A stretch of 34,422 nucleotides of DNA from Gemmatimonadota bacterium (GCA_024638305.1 JAHEKN010000019.1:1-34422), one strand, 5' to 3'; positions 1 through 8,709 are shown, numbered from the stretch's first letter. Numbers and translations: made by a program. Notes: generated by a model from the sequence alone, not told the origin.

Positions 1-771
1 CTCCGGCATGGCCGCCGCCTCGGCCAGGCCGAGGCCCCTTGGCACCGGCAGGCACTGGACCGCGGGCGCGGCGCAGTACTCGGCATAGCCGCCGCCGGTC
101 ACCAGCGCGGTCACCTCGTCGGCCACGTAACAGAACGAGCGGGTCTGCGATCCATCTCCGTAGATCGTCAGCGGCTCCCCGCGGAGCGCCTGTACGATGA
201 AGTTGGAGACGACCCGGCCGTCGGCAGCGCGCATGCGCGGGCCGTACGTGTTGAAGATCCGCACGATGCGGGTGTCGAGGCCGTGGTAGCGATGGTAGGC
301 CATCGTCATGGCCTCCGCGAAGCGCTTCGCTTCGTCGTAGACCCCGCGGGGACCGACCGGGTTGACGTTGCCCCAGTACGTTTCCGGCTGGGGGTGCACC
401 TGCGGATCCCCGTACACTTCGGAGGTCGATGCCAACAGGTAGCGCGCCTTCTTGGCCTTGGCCAGACCGAGGCTGTTGTGCGTCCCCAGGCTCCCGACCT
501 TCAGCGTCTGGATGGGGAGCTCGAGATAATCCACCGGGCTCGCGGGCGACGCGAAATGGAGCACGCCGTCCAGATCCTCGTCCACGAAGAGGGGACGGCT
601 TATGTCGTGCTCGATCAGTCGAAACCCGTCGCGTCCCTCGAGCGCTCCGCTGTTCTCCCGCGACCCGGTGAGGAAGTTGTCGACCCCGATGACCTCGTAG
701 CCTTCGTCCAGGAAGCGATCGGCGAGGTGCGAGCCCAGAAACCCGGCCGCCCCCGTGATCAATACCCGCAT
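1..771 (-). CDS. UDP-glucuronate decarboxylase-like SDR, chimeric with quinone oxidoreductase sequence, 3' end outside window
   Basis: Residues 1 to about 216 are an extended SDR of the UDP-glucuronate decarboxylase (UXS) type, which converts UDP-glucuronate to UDP-xylose with bound NAD. Visible are the Rossmann motif GAAGFLGSH (residues 7-15), [10 protein letters not shown] (114-123), the catalytic YxxxK (Y145, K149), FNTYGPRM (173-180) and [12 protein letters not shown] (205-216). After CYV the family should continue with a DDL-type helix. Instead the frame reads [16 protein letters not shown] and then [18 protein letters not shown], which is the GroES-like part of NADPH:quinone oxidoreductases (MDR family). 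The switch lies near bases 110-126 and there is no stop before base 1. The ATG overlaps the stop of the dehydrogenase gene upstream by one base (TGATG). The UXS call for the N-terminal part is firm. Whether the chimera is real or an assembly join cannot be told here. Confidence 0.85.
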   Translation of the reverse strand, partial: MRVLITGAAGFLGSHLADRFLDEGYEVIGVDNFLTGSRENSGALEGRDGFRLIEHDISRPLFVDEDLDGVLHFASPASPVDYLELPIQTLKVGSLGTHNSLGLAKAKKARYLLASTSEVYGDPQVHPQPETYWGNVNPVGPRGVYDEAKRFAEAMTMAYHRYHGLDTRIVRIFNTYGPRMRAADGRVVSNFIVQALRGEPLTIYGDGSQTRSFCYVADEVTALVTGGGYAEYCAAPAVQCLPVPRGLGLAEAAAMPE

Positions 772-2093
772 CAGGCCGCCACCCGACCGGTGACCGGGCG
801 GCCGATGGAGACGTATTCGAACCCGTACCGCGCCATGCGCTCCGGGTCGTAGAGGTTGCGCCCGTCGAAGACGAGAGGCTGGGTCAGCAGATCGGCCATG
901 CGTCCCAGGTCCGGCCGCCGGTAGGGATGCCACTCCGTGTGGATCACCAGGGCGTCGGCGCCCTCCAGCGCGTCGTAGTTGGACGCTTGGAATTCGATGC
1001 GATTGCCGAAATGGCGACGGGCCTCCTCGATCGCGACCGGATCGTGCGCCACCACGCGGGCTCCGCGCTCCAGCAACCCCTCGATCGTGACCAGGCTGGG
1101 AGCTTCCCTCATGTCGTCCGTGTTCGGCTTGAACGCCAGCCCCCACACGGCGACGGTGCGCCCGTTCAGGTCCGACCCCAACCGCTCCACCACGCGATCC
1201 AGGAGCCAGCGCTTCTGTCCTTCGTTCACGGCCTCGACGGCCTCCAGGATAGAGGCGTCCACGCCAAACTCCTGTGATGTCCGGATGAGCGCCTGAACGT
1301 CCTTGGGGAAGCAGGACCCGCCGTACCCGCAGCCCGGGAAGAGGAAGCTGGGCCCGATGCGCTCGTCGGAGCCCACACCCTGCCGGACGTTGTCCACGTC
1401 TGCGCCCGCGGCAGCGCACAGGTCCGCGATCGAGTTCATGAAGCTGATGCGCGTGGCCAGCATCGCGTTGGCCGCGTACTTGGTGATCTCGGCCGACGCG
1501 ATGTCCATCAGGAGGATTTCGTTTCCGGTGCGCACGAAGGGAGAGTACAAATCGCGCAGGATGTCGGCCGCGTACTCGTCTTCCACGCCCAGCACCACGC
1601 GGTCCGGCTTCATGAAGTCGTCGACCGCCGCGCCCTCCTTGAGGAACTCGGGATTCGAGCACACGTGGACGGGGACGTCCGTTTGCTCGACGATCGCGTC
1701 CCGGACCTGCACTGCCGTGCCCACAGGCACCGTACTCTTCGTGATCACGATGGACTCGCGTTCCATCGACTCTCCGATGGTGCGAGCCACTGCCAGGACG
1801 TGCTGGAGGTCGGCGGAGCCGTCCTCGCCGGGCGGCGTGCCTACCGCGATGAAGATGACCTCGGATGCCCGCACTGCCGCCGCCACCTCCACGGTGAACC
1901 GCAGGCGGCCCTCCGCCAGGTTGTGCTCCACGAGGGGCTCGAGCCCCGGCTCGTAGATCGGGATCTCTCCGCGCTTGAGCGCGTCGATCTTGTCTCGGTC
2001 GATGTCGGCGCAGATCACGTCGTTGCCGGTTTCGGCCAGGCATGCGCCCACGACGAGCCCGACGTATCCAGTCCCGATTACGGCGATCTTCAT
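771..2093 (-). CDS. ugd: UDP-glucose 6-dehydrogenase
   Basis: Cytosolic enzyme oxidising UDP-glucose twice with NAD to UDP-glucuronate. The protein is 440 aa, normal for the family. It opens with the Rossmann motif [15 protein letters not shown] (residues 7-21), has [13 protein letters not shown] (84-96), STVPVGT (120-126) and [12 protein letters not shown] (146-157), and carries the catalytic cysteine C261 in [10 protein letters not shown]. The central linker helix and C-terminal UDP-binding domain ([18 protein letters not shown]) follow. The ATG at 2093 starts exactly at the Rossmann strand; upstream sequence in frame has no family resemblance. It sits 76 bases after the phosphoglycosyltransferase gene and overlaps the UXS-like gene by one base. 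Its product is the substrate of that neighbour, so the pair would turn UDP-glucose into UDP-glucuronate and UDP-xylose. Confidence 0.95.
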   Translation of the reverse strand: MKIAVIGTGYVGLVVGACLAETGNDVICADIDRDKIDALKRGEIPIYEPGLEPLVEHNLAEGRLRFTVEVAAAVRASEVIFIAVGTPPGEDGSADLQHVLAVARTIGESMERESIVITKSTVPVGTAVQVRDAIVEQTDVPVHVCSNPEFLKEGAAVDDFMKPDRVVLGVEDEYAADILRDLYSPFVRTGNEILLMDIASAEITKYAANAMLATRISFMNSIADLCAAAGADVDNVRQGVGSDERIGPSFLFPGCGYGGSCFPKDVQALIRTSQEFGVDASILEAVEAVNEGQKRWLLDRVVERLGSDLNGRTVAVWGLAFKPNTDDMREAPSLVTIEGLLERGARVVAHDPVAIEEARRHFGNRIEFQASNYDALEGADALVIHTEWHPYRRPDLGRMADLLTQPLVFDGRNLYDPERMARYGFEYVSIGRPVTGRVAA

Positions 2094-2169
2094 GAGGTCT
2101 CGGTCGATTCTCCAGGTGACCCGACGCCGGTCGAGGAAGACCGGCCGAGCGCGGTGCGGCTTAGCAAAT

Positions 2170-4056
2170 TCAATGCCCGGGCGGGATCCGTACCCCGGTG
2201 CTCGATGAAGGTCCTTCCAAGGCCGCGTCGTCCCCTCCGAGCGGAAGGGCGAGCTGTTCCAGCTCGACCGAAAGTCGGAAGAGCGGGACCCCCCGACCCA
2301 GAAGCGCCGTGCGCAGCGCATCGGCCGCGTCGGCATCCCCGCGATCGCAGAAGAGCACGGCCGCGGGGTTCTGTTTCGACAGAGCCTCCTCGACGCCCCC
2401 CAGCCCCACGTAGCGCGAGACGCCCATGACGGATCCAGGCCGGACCCCGGGCTCCAGGTCCACGAACCCCACGGGTCGCAGTCGGGGACGCTCCGAGGTC
2501 CTCAGATGCGTGAACACGACCGGAACGTCCGCACCGTGGCCGACCACGAGCGTGGGCAACGCCGTTTGATCGAGCTGGTGACCCACGGCCTCGAAGAGGC
2601 GGAACGACAGGCGGGCAAGGCTCGTGAAGAGCGCGGTGAAGACGAAGTCGATGATCACCACGCCACGGGAGGGACCAGGGCCGAGCAGGAGAACCGCCCC
2701 GGCCACGAACAGGAGGCTGCCGAGGGCGGCCCCGCGGAGCAGCACTGCGGCGGACGGGAGCGCAAAGTGGCGCCAGTCGATCCGGTAGACGCCCACGCCG
2801 ACGAACGCCGCCGTCTTGGCCACGATGAGTAGCGGGAGCGACGCCGAGAAGTAGCTCAACTCCTGGGTCAGTGCCGCCTCGTCCCACCGGAGCGCGTACG
2901 CCCCGTAGTAGACCGCGGTGAACAGCGCCAGGTCGATCCCGAGGGAAAGGAAGGGCTTCCCCCGCTGCCAGGCGAACACGCGCTGCAGGAGTCCCGCCCC
3001 ACTGCGGCCCCCGCTCCGCCGAACGGTGACGCCGATCAGGAACGCGCCCAAGAGGGCCAGTCCGATCATGAGGATGCCGCCCACCAGGTAAGCGTAGGCT
3101 CGCTCCCGCGTGCGGAGGAGCACGCCCAGGGTGCCTCCAGCCGCCGCCAGCAGCCAGAGGACGCGCACCGCCTTCCCCTCTGGCAGGCCGAGCGCGACCA
3201 GGCGGTGGGAGGCATGGTCGCGGTCGCCGACCGCGATGGGCCGACCATCGGCGATGCGGCCCGCCGTGACGAGTGTCGTGTCCAGGATGGGGACGGCCAG
3301 GATGAGCACGGGCAGCATCACCACCCCGAACAGCCCACGGGACAATCCGGGAGCGGGAGCCAGCGCCAGGCCCGCGAGGAAGATCCCCAGGAAGAGGGAT
3401 CCACAGTCCCCCATGAAGATGCGGGCGGGCGCCACGTTGTGGCGGAGGAAGCCGAGCAGCGCCCCCGCCAACGCGAACGCCACCATCGCGAACGGCGCCA
3501 TCCCGTCCAACACGAAGATCACGCCCAGGAAGCCCGCGGCGATCGCCGCCACGCCGCCGGCCAGGCCGTCCATGTTGTCCAGCAGGTTGAGGGCGTTCGT
3601 GATCAGCACGAACCAGGTCAGGGAAATGAACACGTCGACCGGGCCGAACCCGGAGAGGCGGAGCATCACCCCGCCCGAGACGAGGATGGCGCCCGCGGCG
3701 ACCTGGGCCAGGAGCTTCGGGGCGGGCGAAAGCGGGCGCAGATCGTCGAGCAGTCCCGTCGAGAACATGAGCACGCCCGCGGACACCAGCGCCGTCAGCG
3801 GCCGGAGCTCGACGCCCGGCAGGCCGGTTACGCCGGCCGGGGAGAGCATGAGGATCCCGAACGCCACCGCGCCGGCGAACGAAAGGAAGATCGCGATGCC
3901 GCCGACGTGCGCCGTCGGTCTCCGGTGCCAGCGGTCGTTGCTCACACCGGCCACGTACCCCCTGGCAAGCGCCGCACGCCGCACCTGTGGCGTGATCACG
4001 ATCGCCAGGCCCACGGCGACCGCCCCGACCGCCAAGTAGAGGACCGCTGGACTCAT
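2170..4056 (-). CDS. WecA/MraY-type phosphoglycosyltransferase fused to CapD/FlaA1-type N-terminal module
   Basis: Integral membrane protein of 628 aa, about twice the size of WecA. Residues 1 to about 345 are a polyprenyl-phosphate HexNAc-1-phosphate transferase, which would load the first sugar phosphate on undecaprenyl phosphate. Its family motifs are all present: DDLRPLSP (104-111), NALNLLDNMDGL (154-165), FMGDCGSLFLG (214-224) and DHASHRLVALG (280-290). Residues about 365-606 add further membrane segments and a nucleotide-binding-like domain (TLVVGHGAD, 502-510; RPVGFVDLEPG, 527-537) like the N-terminal half of CapD/WbpM-type proteins, without the SDR epimerase that normally follows. The start is chosen at ATG 4056 because upstream in-frame sequence is basic and non-membrane. 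There is no good ribosome binding site. A G6/C6 hairpin and a three-codon ORF precede the start. Confidence 0.88.
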   Translation of the reverse strand: MSPAVLYLAVGAVAVGLAIVITPQVRRAALARGYVAGVSNDRWHRRPTAHVGGIAIFLSFAGAVAFGILMLSPAGVTGLPGVELRPLTALVSAGVLMFSTGLLDDLRPLSPAPKLLAQVAAGAILVSGGVMLRLSGFGPVDVFISLTWFVLITNALNLLDNMDGLAGGVAAIAAGFLGVIFVLDGMAPFAMVAFALAGALLGFLRHNVAPARIFMGDCGSLFLGIFLAGLALAPAPGLSRGLFGVVMLPVLILAVPILDTTLVTAGRIADGRPIAVGDRDHASHRLVALGLPEGKAVRVLWLLAAAGGTLGVLLRTRERAYAYLVGGILMIGLALLGAFLIGVTVRRSGGRSGAGLLQRVFAWQRGKPFLSLGIDLALFTAVYYGAYALRWDEAALTQELSYFSASLPLLIVAKTAAFVGVGVYRIDWRHFALPSAAVLLRGAALGSLLFVAGAVLLLGPGPSRGVVIIDFVFTALFTSLARLSFRLFEAVGHQLDQTALPTLVVGHGADVPVVFTHLRTSERPRLRPVGFVDLEPGVRPGSVMGVSRYVGLGGVEEALSKQNPAAVLFCDRGDADAADALRTALLGRGVPLFRLSVELEQLALPLGGDDAALEGPSSSTGVRIPPGH

Positions 4057-4070
4057 GTTCGCATGTTGAA

Positions 4071-4087
4071 GGGGGGTCGGTCCCCCC
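4071..4087 (-). promoter_or_regulatory. G6/C6 hairpin just upstream of the phosphoglycosyltransferase start
   Basis: On the minus strand six G, a five-base loop (ACCGA) and six C form a perfect stem ending 14 bases before the ATG at 4056. A minimal ORF, ATG CGA ACA TGA (4064-4053), lies between them and overlaps the real start as ATGA. No purine-rich ribosome binding site is otherwise visible. It could limit translation initiation, or be chance in GC-rich DNA. Confidence 0.3.
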
Positions 4088-4162
4088 GCCGATCCGGGAA
4101 AGGGCTCTCCAGCCGGCTGATCGGACGGCAAGGTAGGAGGCCGGCCCCGGAGCGACAAACGC

Positions 4163-5410
4163 TCACGGGTCTCCGGGGGCCAGCCGGCGGGTCCGGGCGA
4201 TTTCGCTCTCGTAGAGCGCTGCCACGTCTCGGACGAGTCGGTCCGCCGCATAGCGCCCTGCGGTCGCTGTGCGCATCCGTTCGCGTACTTCCGCCGCGAG
4301 CGGAGCCGCGTCGAGCTGCGACCGGAGGGCGTGCGCGAACTCCGTCGGTTCCGCCGATTCCACGAGGCGCGCGCCCGGCACGCCATCGAGCATCTCCGGG
4401 ATCCCTCCCACCGCCCGGGCCACCACCGGTGTCCCGGCCGCGAGCGCCTCGATGACGGTCACAGGGGTGCCCTCGTCCGTGGACGGGACGGCCAACACGT
4501 CGCTCGCGGCGTAAAGGTCGGGGAGGTCGCTTCGCCATCCGAGCCAGCGCACGCGTCCTTCGAGCCGCAGGGCGGCCACGAGGCGCGCGAGCTCGCCCAC
4601 CAGTCGCTGCTCGCCGTCTCCCACCACGAGCGCCACAACCGGGCGTCCGGAGTCCGACAGCAGCGCGAGCGCTCGGAAGAGCAGCCCGTGGTTCTTGATC
4701 GGCACCACGCGTCCGACGATGGCCACCACCTCGTCGCCCTCGTCCAGGCCCAGCTTCCGGCGCGCGCCGGCGCGCGCCGACTCCCTGTCGAGGCGCGTGA
4801 ATCGCTCGAGGTCGAGCCCGAGCGGCACGACCCCGAACTTTCCGGGAGGGGCGATCCGATGCCGTCGAGCGAGCTCCTCGACCTGGGCGGGGCCGAGTGC
4901 GATCAGCCGGTGGGACAGGCGGGCGAGCTGCCGCTCGATGAACCGGTAGGCGGCGGTCCGACTCCGCGAGAAATAGCCCCCACCGAGTACGTGTCCGTGG
5001 AACGTGTGCACCCGCACGGGCACGCGGGCAAACGCGGCCGCCAGCCGCCCGACGGCGCCTGCCTTGGCGGTGTGCGTGTGGACGATGTCCGGCCGATCCC
5101 GCTGGAAGCGGCGGTAGAGCCACCAGAGCGCGCGCAGATCGTCGAGCGGGTTCGTCCGCGGACCGAGCCCGGGCACTCGGTGAACGAGCTCGTCCGGAAG
5201 GCCCGGATCCGGCTCGCCCAGATCGGCGAGCTCCGCTTCTCCCGGACCCACGGTTCCCACGAAGAGCTCCGATGCATAACGCGCCGGGTCGAGGCCGCGC
5301 GTGAGCGCTACGACGTGCTGTGCCGGCCCGCCCACGTTCAGGCGGGCGATGACCCGGTGAACCCGGATCCGCCTGGGATCCGGTGGGCCGCTCAGACCTT
5401 CACGATCCAA
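4163..5410 (-). CDS. GT4-family glycosyltransferase
   Basis: GT-B fold retaining glycosyltransferase (GT4, Glycos_transf_1), expected at the inner membrane face, adding a sugar from a nucleotide donor to a lipid-linked glycan. The N-terminal acceptor domain has the loop RLNVGGPAQHVVALTRGL and DIVHTHTAKAGAVGR. The C-terminal donor domain has VGRVVPIKNH and the family E-x7-E region EGTPVTVIEALAAGTP followed by AVGGIPEML. The start is uncertain: the frame is open far upstream through the dehydrogenase gene, and no ATG or GTG lies in frame near the domain start. TTG at 5410 gives 415 aa and overlaps the previous gene's end by 19 bases; a CTG slightly downstream is an alternative. Sugar specificity cannot be read from the sequence. 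Confidence 0.88.
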   Translation of the reverse strand: MDREGLSGPPDPRRIRVHRVIARLNVGGPAQHVVALTRGLDPARYASELFVGTVGPGEAELADLGEPDPGLPDELVHRVPGLGPRTNPLDDLRALWWLYRRFQRDRPDIVHTHTAKAGAVGRLAAAFARVPVRVHTFHGHVLGGGYFSRSRTAAYRFIERQLARLSHRLIALGPAQVEELARRHRIAPPGKFGVVPLGLDLERFTRLDRESARAGARRKLGLDEGDEVVAIVGRVVPIKNHGLLFRALALLSDSGRPVVALVVGDGEQRLVGELARLVAALRLEGRVRWLGWRSDLPDLYAASDVLAVPSTDEGTPVTVIEALAAGTPVVARAVGGIPEMLDGVPGARLVESAEPTEFAHALRSQLDAAPLAAEVRERMRTATAGRYAADRLVRDVAALYESEIARTRRLAPGDP

Positions 5411-6690
5411 CGCTGAGGTTGGCCCGACTCGGCGGCCCGAGCGTGCGCCGTCGCGTTCCGCGTGTCGATGAGCACGGGCGCCAGGCGCACGATCCTCTCG
5501 TAGTCGAAGTCGCTGTGGTCGGTGAGGATCACCACCGCGTCCGCGGACTGCAGGACGTCGTCCGTCAGCTCGACCGAGATCCACTTGGTGCCGTCTTCGG
5601 AGAAATCCGGAACGTAGGGGTCGTGATACAGCACGTGGGCCCCGTCCTTCTCGAGAAGCCCGATTACGTCCAGGGCCGGCGACTCACGAATGTCGTCGAT
5701 GTCCCGCTTGTAGGCGACGCCCAGGACAAGCACGGTCGACCCGTTGACGGACTTCTTCTGATCGTTGAGTGCGTGGCGCACCTTGTCGACCACGAAGATC
5801 GGCATCTCGGAGTTGATCTGCGACGCGAGCTCGATGAACCGCGCCGTGTAGTTGAGCGTGCGCATCTTCCACGACAGGTAGTGGGGATCGACCGGAATGC
5901 AGTGTCCCCCGAGTCCCGGACCCGGCGTGAATTTCATGAAGCCGAACGGCTTGGTGGCCGCGGCCTCGATGACCTCCCACACGTCCACTTCGAGCTTGTC
6001 GGCGATCATCGCCAGCTCGTTGACCATGCCGATGTTCACGGCGCGGAATGTGTTCTCGAGGAGCTTGGTCAGCTCGGCCGCCTCCGCCGAGGAGACCGGC
6101 ACCATGGTCTCGATGAAGCGCGCGTAGAACTCCTCGCCCTTCCGCGAGCATTCCGCGGTGATGCCACCGATGACCTTGGGCGTGTTGTGGGTCTTCCAGA
6201 TCGCGTTCCCCGGATCCACTCGCTCCGGCGAAAAACACAGGAAGAAGTCCTGGCCCACTTTCATGCCGGTCCGTTCCAGGGCGGGCAGCAGCACCTCCCG
6301 CGTGGTCCCCGGATAGGTCGTGGACTCCAAGACGACCAACTGACCAGGCTGGAGGGCACCCGCCACCGCCTCAGTGGCGGCGAGGATGTAGGACACGTCG
6401 GGATCACGGGTCTTCGACAGTGGCGTCGGCACGCAAATGGAGATGGCCGTGCACTCGCCCAACCGAGCCATGTCCGTCGTGGCCTCGAGCAGTCCCGCGT
6501 CCCGGACGTTGGCTACGTCGGCGTCGGTCAGATCCTGGATATGCGTGCGCCCGTCGTTGATCGTCTCGACCACACGCGGCTTGACGTCGAACCCGATTAC
6601 ACGGATCCCCTTGCTCGCGGCCTCGACCGCCAGCGGCAGACCCACGTATCCGAGGCCCACAACGCCCAGCGTCACTTCGTCGTTGCTCAA
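5392..6690 (-). CDS. UDP-N-acetylhexosamine 6-dehydrogenase (WbpA/WecC/TviB-like)
   Basis: NAD-dependent UDP-sugar dehydrogenase of 432 aa, of the branch that acts on UDP-GlcNAc or UDP-ManNAc to give the uronic acid. Motifs in order: GLGYVGLPLA (13-22), ICVPTPL (85-91), ESTTYPGT (122-129), SPERVDPGNA (154-163), and the catalytic C264 in GPGLGGHCIPVDPHYLSW, whose GGHCIPVDP form is typical of HexNAc rather than glucose enzymes. The C-terminal domain has LGVAYKRDIDDIRESPA. The start is a TTG at 6690 with GGAG four bases upstream, which fits better than any later codon. It follows the asparagine synthase-like gene after a 120-base gap and overlaps the next glycosyltransferase. Together with ugd it gives the locus two different uronic acid precursors. 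Which HexNAc is used is inference. Confidence 0.92.
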   Translation of the reverse strand: MSNDEVTLGVVGLGYVGLPLAVEAASKGIRVIGFDVKPRVVETINDGRTHIQDLTDADVANVRDAGLLEATTDMARLGECTAISICVPTPLSKTRDPDVSYILAATEAVAGALQPGQLVVLESTTYPGTTREVLLPALERTGMKVGQDFFLCFSPERVDPGNAIWKTHNTPKVIGGITAECSRKGEEFYARFIETMVPVSSAEAAELTKLLENTFRAVNIGMVNELAMIADKLEVDVWEVIEAAATKPFGFMKFTPGPGLGGHCIPVDPHYLSWKMRTLNYTARFIELASQINSEMPIFVVDKVRHALNDQKKSVNGSTVLVLGVAYKRDIDDIRESPALDVIGLLEKDGAHVLYHDPYVPDFSEDGTKWISVELTDDVLQSADAVVILTDHSDFDYERIVRLAPVLIDTRNATAHARAAESGQPQRWIVKV

Positions 6691-6721
6691 GTTGCTCCAA
6701 TCCCGTCGGTGGGTGGCAGTG

Positions 6722-6739
6722 GCCGCACCCCGGTGCGGC
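6722..6739 (-). promoter_or_regulatory. Hairpin in the 120-base leader of the HexNAc dehydrogenase gene
   Basis: A perfect 7-bp stem (GCCGCAC / GTGCGGC) with a four-base loop lies in the gap between the amidotransferase stop (6811) and the dehydrogenase start (6690). No T-run follows, so it is not a typical terminator. Upstream in the same gap, TTGAAC, 17 bases and GACATT resemble a very weak sigma70 promoter (3 of 6 at the -10). The gap may hold an internal promoter or an mRNA processing point. Confidence 0.25.
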
Positions 6740-6810
6740 TCCGTGCCGGCCCAAATGTCGTGGATCGCTTCGCTCGGTTCAATCGCGCCCAGAGTCGCTG
6801 CTCCGGGACT

Positions 6811-8709
6811 TCATCTTGAGTGGCGGGCGCGGCCCAGCCAGCCCTCGAGGGTCAACAGGGCCCAGAGCGCGTGACCGTGGTCATGGCGCCCCGACCAATG
6901 CTCCTGTGCCATTCGTAGGATCGGCTCCGGCCGTAGCCATCCGAGTATCCTGGCCTGGGGATGCAGGAGCCGTTCCTCAACCAGCGGGCGCCAGGCTCCG
7001 CGGAGCCACGTCGGGAGCGGGACCCCGAACCCCATCTTGCTTCGGCGGAGCACGGGGGTCGGCAAAACGTCCGCAAACGCGTCCTTCAACAAGGCTTTCA
7101 GGCGGCCCCGGCGGAGGCGCTGCCTGTCGGGCACGCCGGCCGCGAACTCCATGAGCGCGGTATCGAGGAAGGGGGACCGCAGCTCCAGGCCGTGGGCCAT
7201 GCTGCATCGGTCGGCCTTCACGAGGAGGTCGTCCGGCAGATAGGTGTCGAAGTTGAGCGCCAGCGCCTGCGTCAAAGGAGAAAGGCCCTGGACCCGCCCG
7301 AGCGGCTCGCGGAAGCTGGCGGTCAGCACATCTCGCTCGAGCCCGTCGAGGATCTCCGGGCGCACGACCTCAGCCAACCGGTCGGCGAAGAACCCGATCC
7401 AGCGAAGCATCCGTTCGTGGGGCTCGAGGGCCGCCGCCTCCGCGAAGCGCTGGAAACGACGGCTCAGGCTGCGAAAATCGGAGTCGTGCGGCAGGACGCC
7501 GGCGAGCCGTCGACCCGCCCGCGCCGCCCAGTTCGGCACGTAGGAGGCCAGGACGTTGCCGAGGAAGCGCGGATATCCGGCAAACATCTCATCCCCGCCG
7601 TCTCCGGTGAGCGCCACGGTCACGTGCTCGCGAGTCAGGCGCGAGACGATGTAGGTCGGAATGGCGGAAGAATCCCCGAAAGGCTCGTCGTAGGCGTCGA
7701 GCAGGTCGTCGAGTAGATCGACCGCCGAGGCGGGCACGCGGAATTCGGTGTGATGCGTGCCGAAGGCGTCGGAGACCAGCCGCGCGTACTCCCGCTCGTC
7801 GTAGGACGGGTCGTCCTCGAACCCGATGGCGAACGTTCGCACCGGTGCCGAGCTCGCCCGCGCCATCAGGGCGACCACGAGAGACGAGTCGACGCCGCCG
7901 GAGAGCCAGGCTCCCAGCGGCACGTCGGCGACGAGGCGTTTCTCCACGGCGCGCGCGAGGAGCGTACGGACGGTGTCCCGGGCCACCGCCGGCTCCTGGG
8001 GACGAGGGGTCCAATCGAGCTGCCAGTAGCGCTCGCTGCGCTCCGCCCCGTCGGCCTCGACCAGCAGCCAATGGGCAGGGGGAAGCTTTCTCACGCTCCG
8101 ATAGAGCGTGGCGGGCGCGGGGACGTAGCCATACAGGAGGAAGAGGGGGATTCCGTCGGCGCGCAGACGGTCATCGAAGTGTGGCAAGCTCTGGAGGGCC
8201 CCGATCTCGGATGCGAACGCTAGCTCGCCGGGCCTCCGGTGCACGAAGAGGGGCTTCTTGCCGGCTCGGTCGCGAGCCAGGAGGAGCCGACGACTCCGCT
8301 CGTCCCAGAGGCCGAATGCGAACATGCCGTCGAGGTGGCGCACGACGTCGGGGCCCCACTCCTCGTAGCCGTGGACGATCACTTCCGTGTCGGACCGGGT
8401 TCGAAAGCGGTGGCCCGCCCGGGCCAGTTCCGTCCGCAACGTCTTGTAGTTGTAGATCTCTCCGTTGAACACGACCTGCACCGACCCATCCTCGTTCGCG
8501 ATCGGCTGGTCGCCCGTCTCGAGGTCGATCACGCGCAGGCGGCTGTGGCCGAGGGCGCACAGGCCGGAGGGCGAGACGTACGCGCTCCGCCGATCCGGCC
8601 CCCGGTGTCGCAGAGCCTCGGCCATCGCCCGGGCCGAACGGCCGAGGTCCTCCGTGCGCGCCACCACCCCGCCGGGGTCGAGCTGAAGCAGTCCCGCGAT
8701 GCCGCACAT
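6811..8709 (-). CDS. asnB: AsnB-type glutamine-dependent amidotransferase
   Basis: Class II glutamine amidotransferase of the asparagine synthase B family, 632 aa. An N-terminal Ntn glutaminase domain starts with the nucleophile C2 (MCGIAGLLQL) and has LRHRGPDR, ALGHSRLRVIDL and FNGEIYNYKTLR. The C-terminal ATP-pyrophosphatase domain has the PP-loop LSGGVDSSLVVALM (269-282) and ALTGDGGDEMFAGYPRF. The start must be at ATG 8709, because the cysteine has to be residue 2; the ATG overlaps the stop of the upstream glycosyltransferase by one base. The family makes asparagine, but members inside O-antigen and capsule loci are thought to amidate uronic acids (for example WbpS in Pseudomonas aeruginosa O6). 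The adjacent HexNAc-uronate dehydrogenase makes that reading attractive here. Plain asparagine synthesis is not excluded. Confidence 0.92.
   Translation of the reverse strand: MCGIAGLLQLDPGGVVARTEDLGRSARAMAEALRHRGPDRRSAYVSPSGLCALGHSRLRVIDLETGDQPIANEDGSVQVVFNGEIYNYKTLRTELARAGHRFRTRSDTEVIVHGYEEWGPDVVRHLDGMFAFGLWDERSRRLLLARDRAGKKPLFVHRRPGELAFASEIGALQSLPHFDDRLRADGIPLFLLYGYVPAPATLYRSVRKLPPAHWLLVEADGAERSERYWQLDWTPRPQEPAVARDTVRTLLARAVEKRLVADVPLGAWLSGGVDSSLVVALMARASSAPVRTFAIGFEDDPSYDEREYARLVSDAFGTHHTEFRVPASAVDLLDDLLDAYDEPFGDSSAIPTYIVSRLTREHVTVALTGDGGDEMFAGYPRFLGNVLASYVPNWAARAGRRLAGVLPHDSDFRSLSRRFQRFAEAAALEPHERMLRWIGFFADRLAEVVRPEILDGLERDVLTASFREPLGRVQGLSPLTQALALNFDTYLPDDLLVKADRCSMAHGLELRSPFLDTALMEFAAGVPDRQRLRRGRLKALLKDAFADVLPTPVLRRSKMGFGVPLPTWLRGAWRPLVEERLLHPQARILGWLRPEPILRMAQEHWSGRHDHGHALWALLTLEGWLGRARHSR

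Noticed and set aside
3205..4455. 416-aa plus-strand open frame
   Set aside because: His/Gln/Arg-rich antisense shadow of the phosphoglycosyltransferase and GT4 genes, with no recognisable domain.
5383..6819. 478-aa plus-strand open frame
   Set aside because: Antisense shadow of the HexNAc dehydrogenase, whose motifs are unambiguous.
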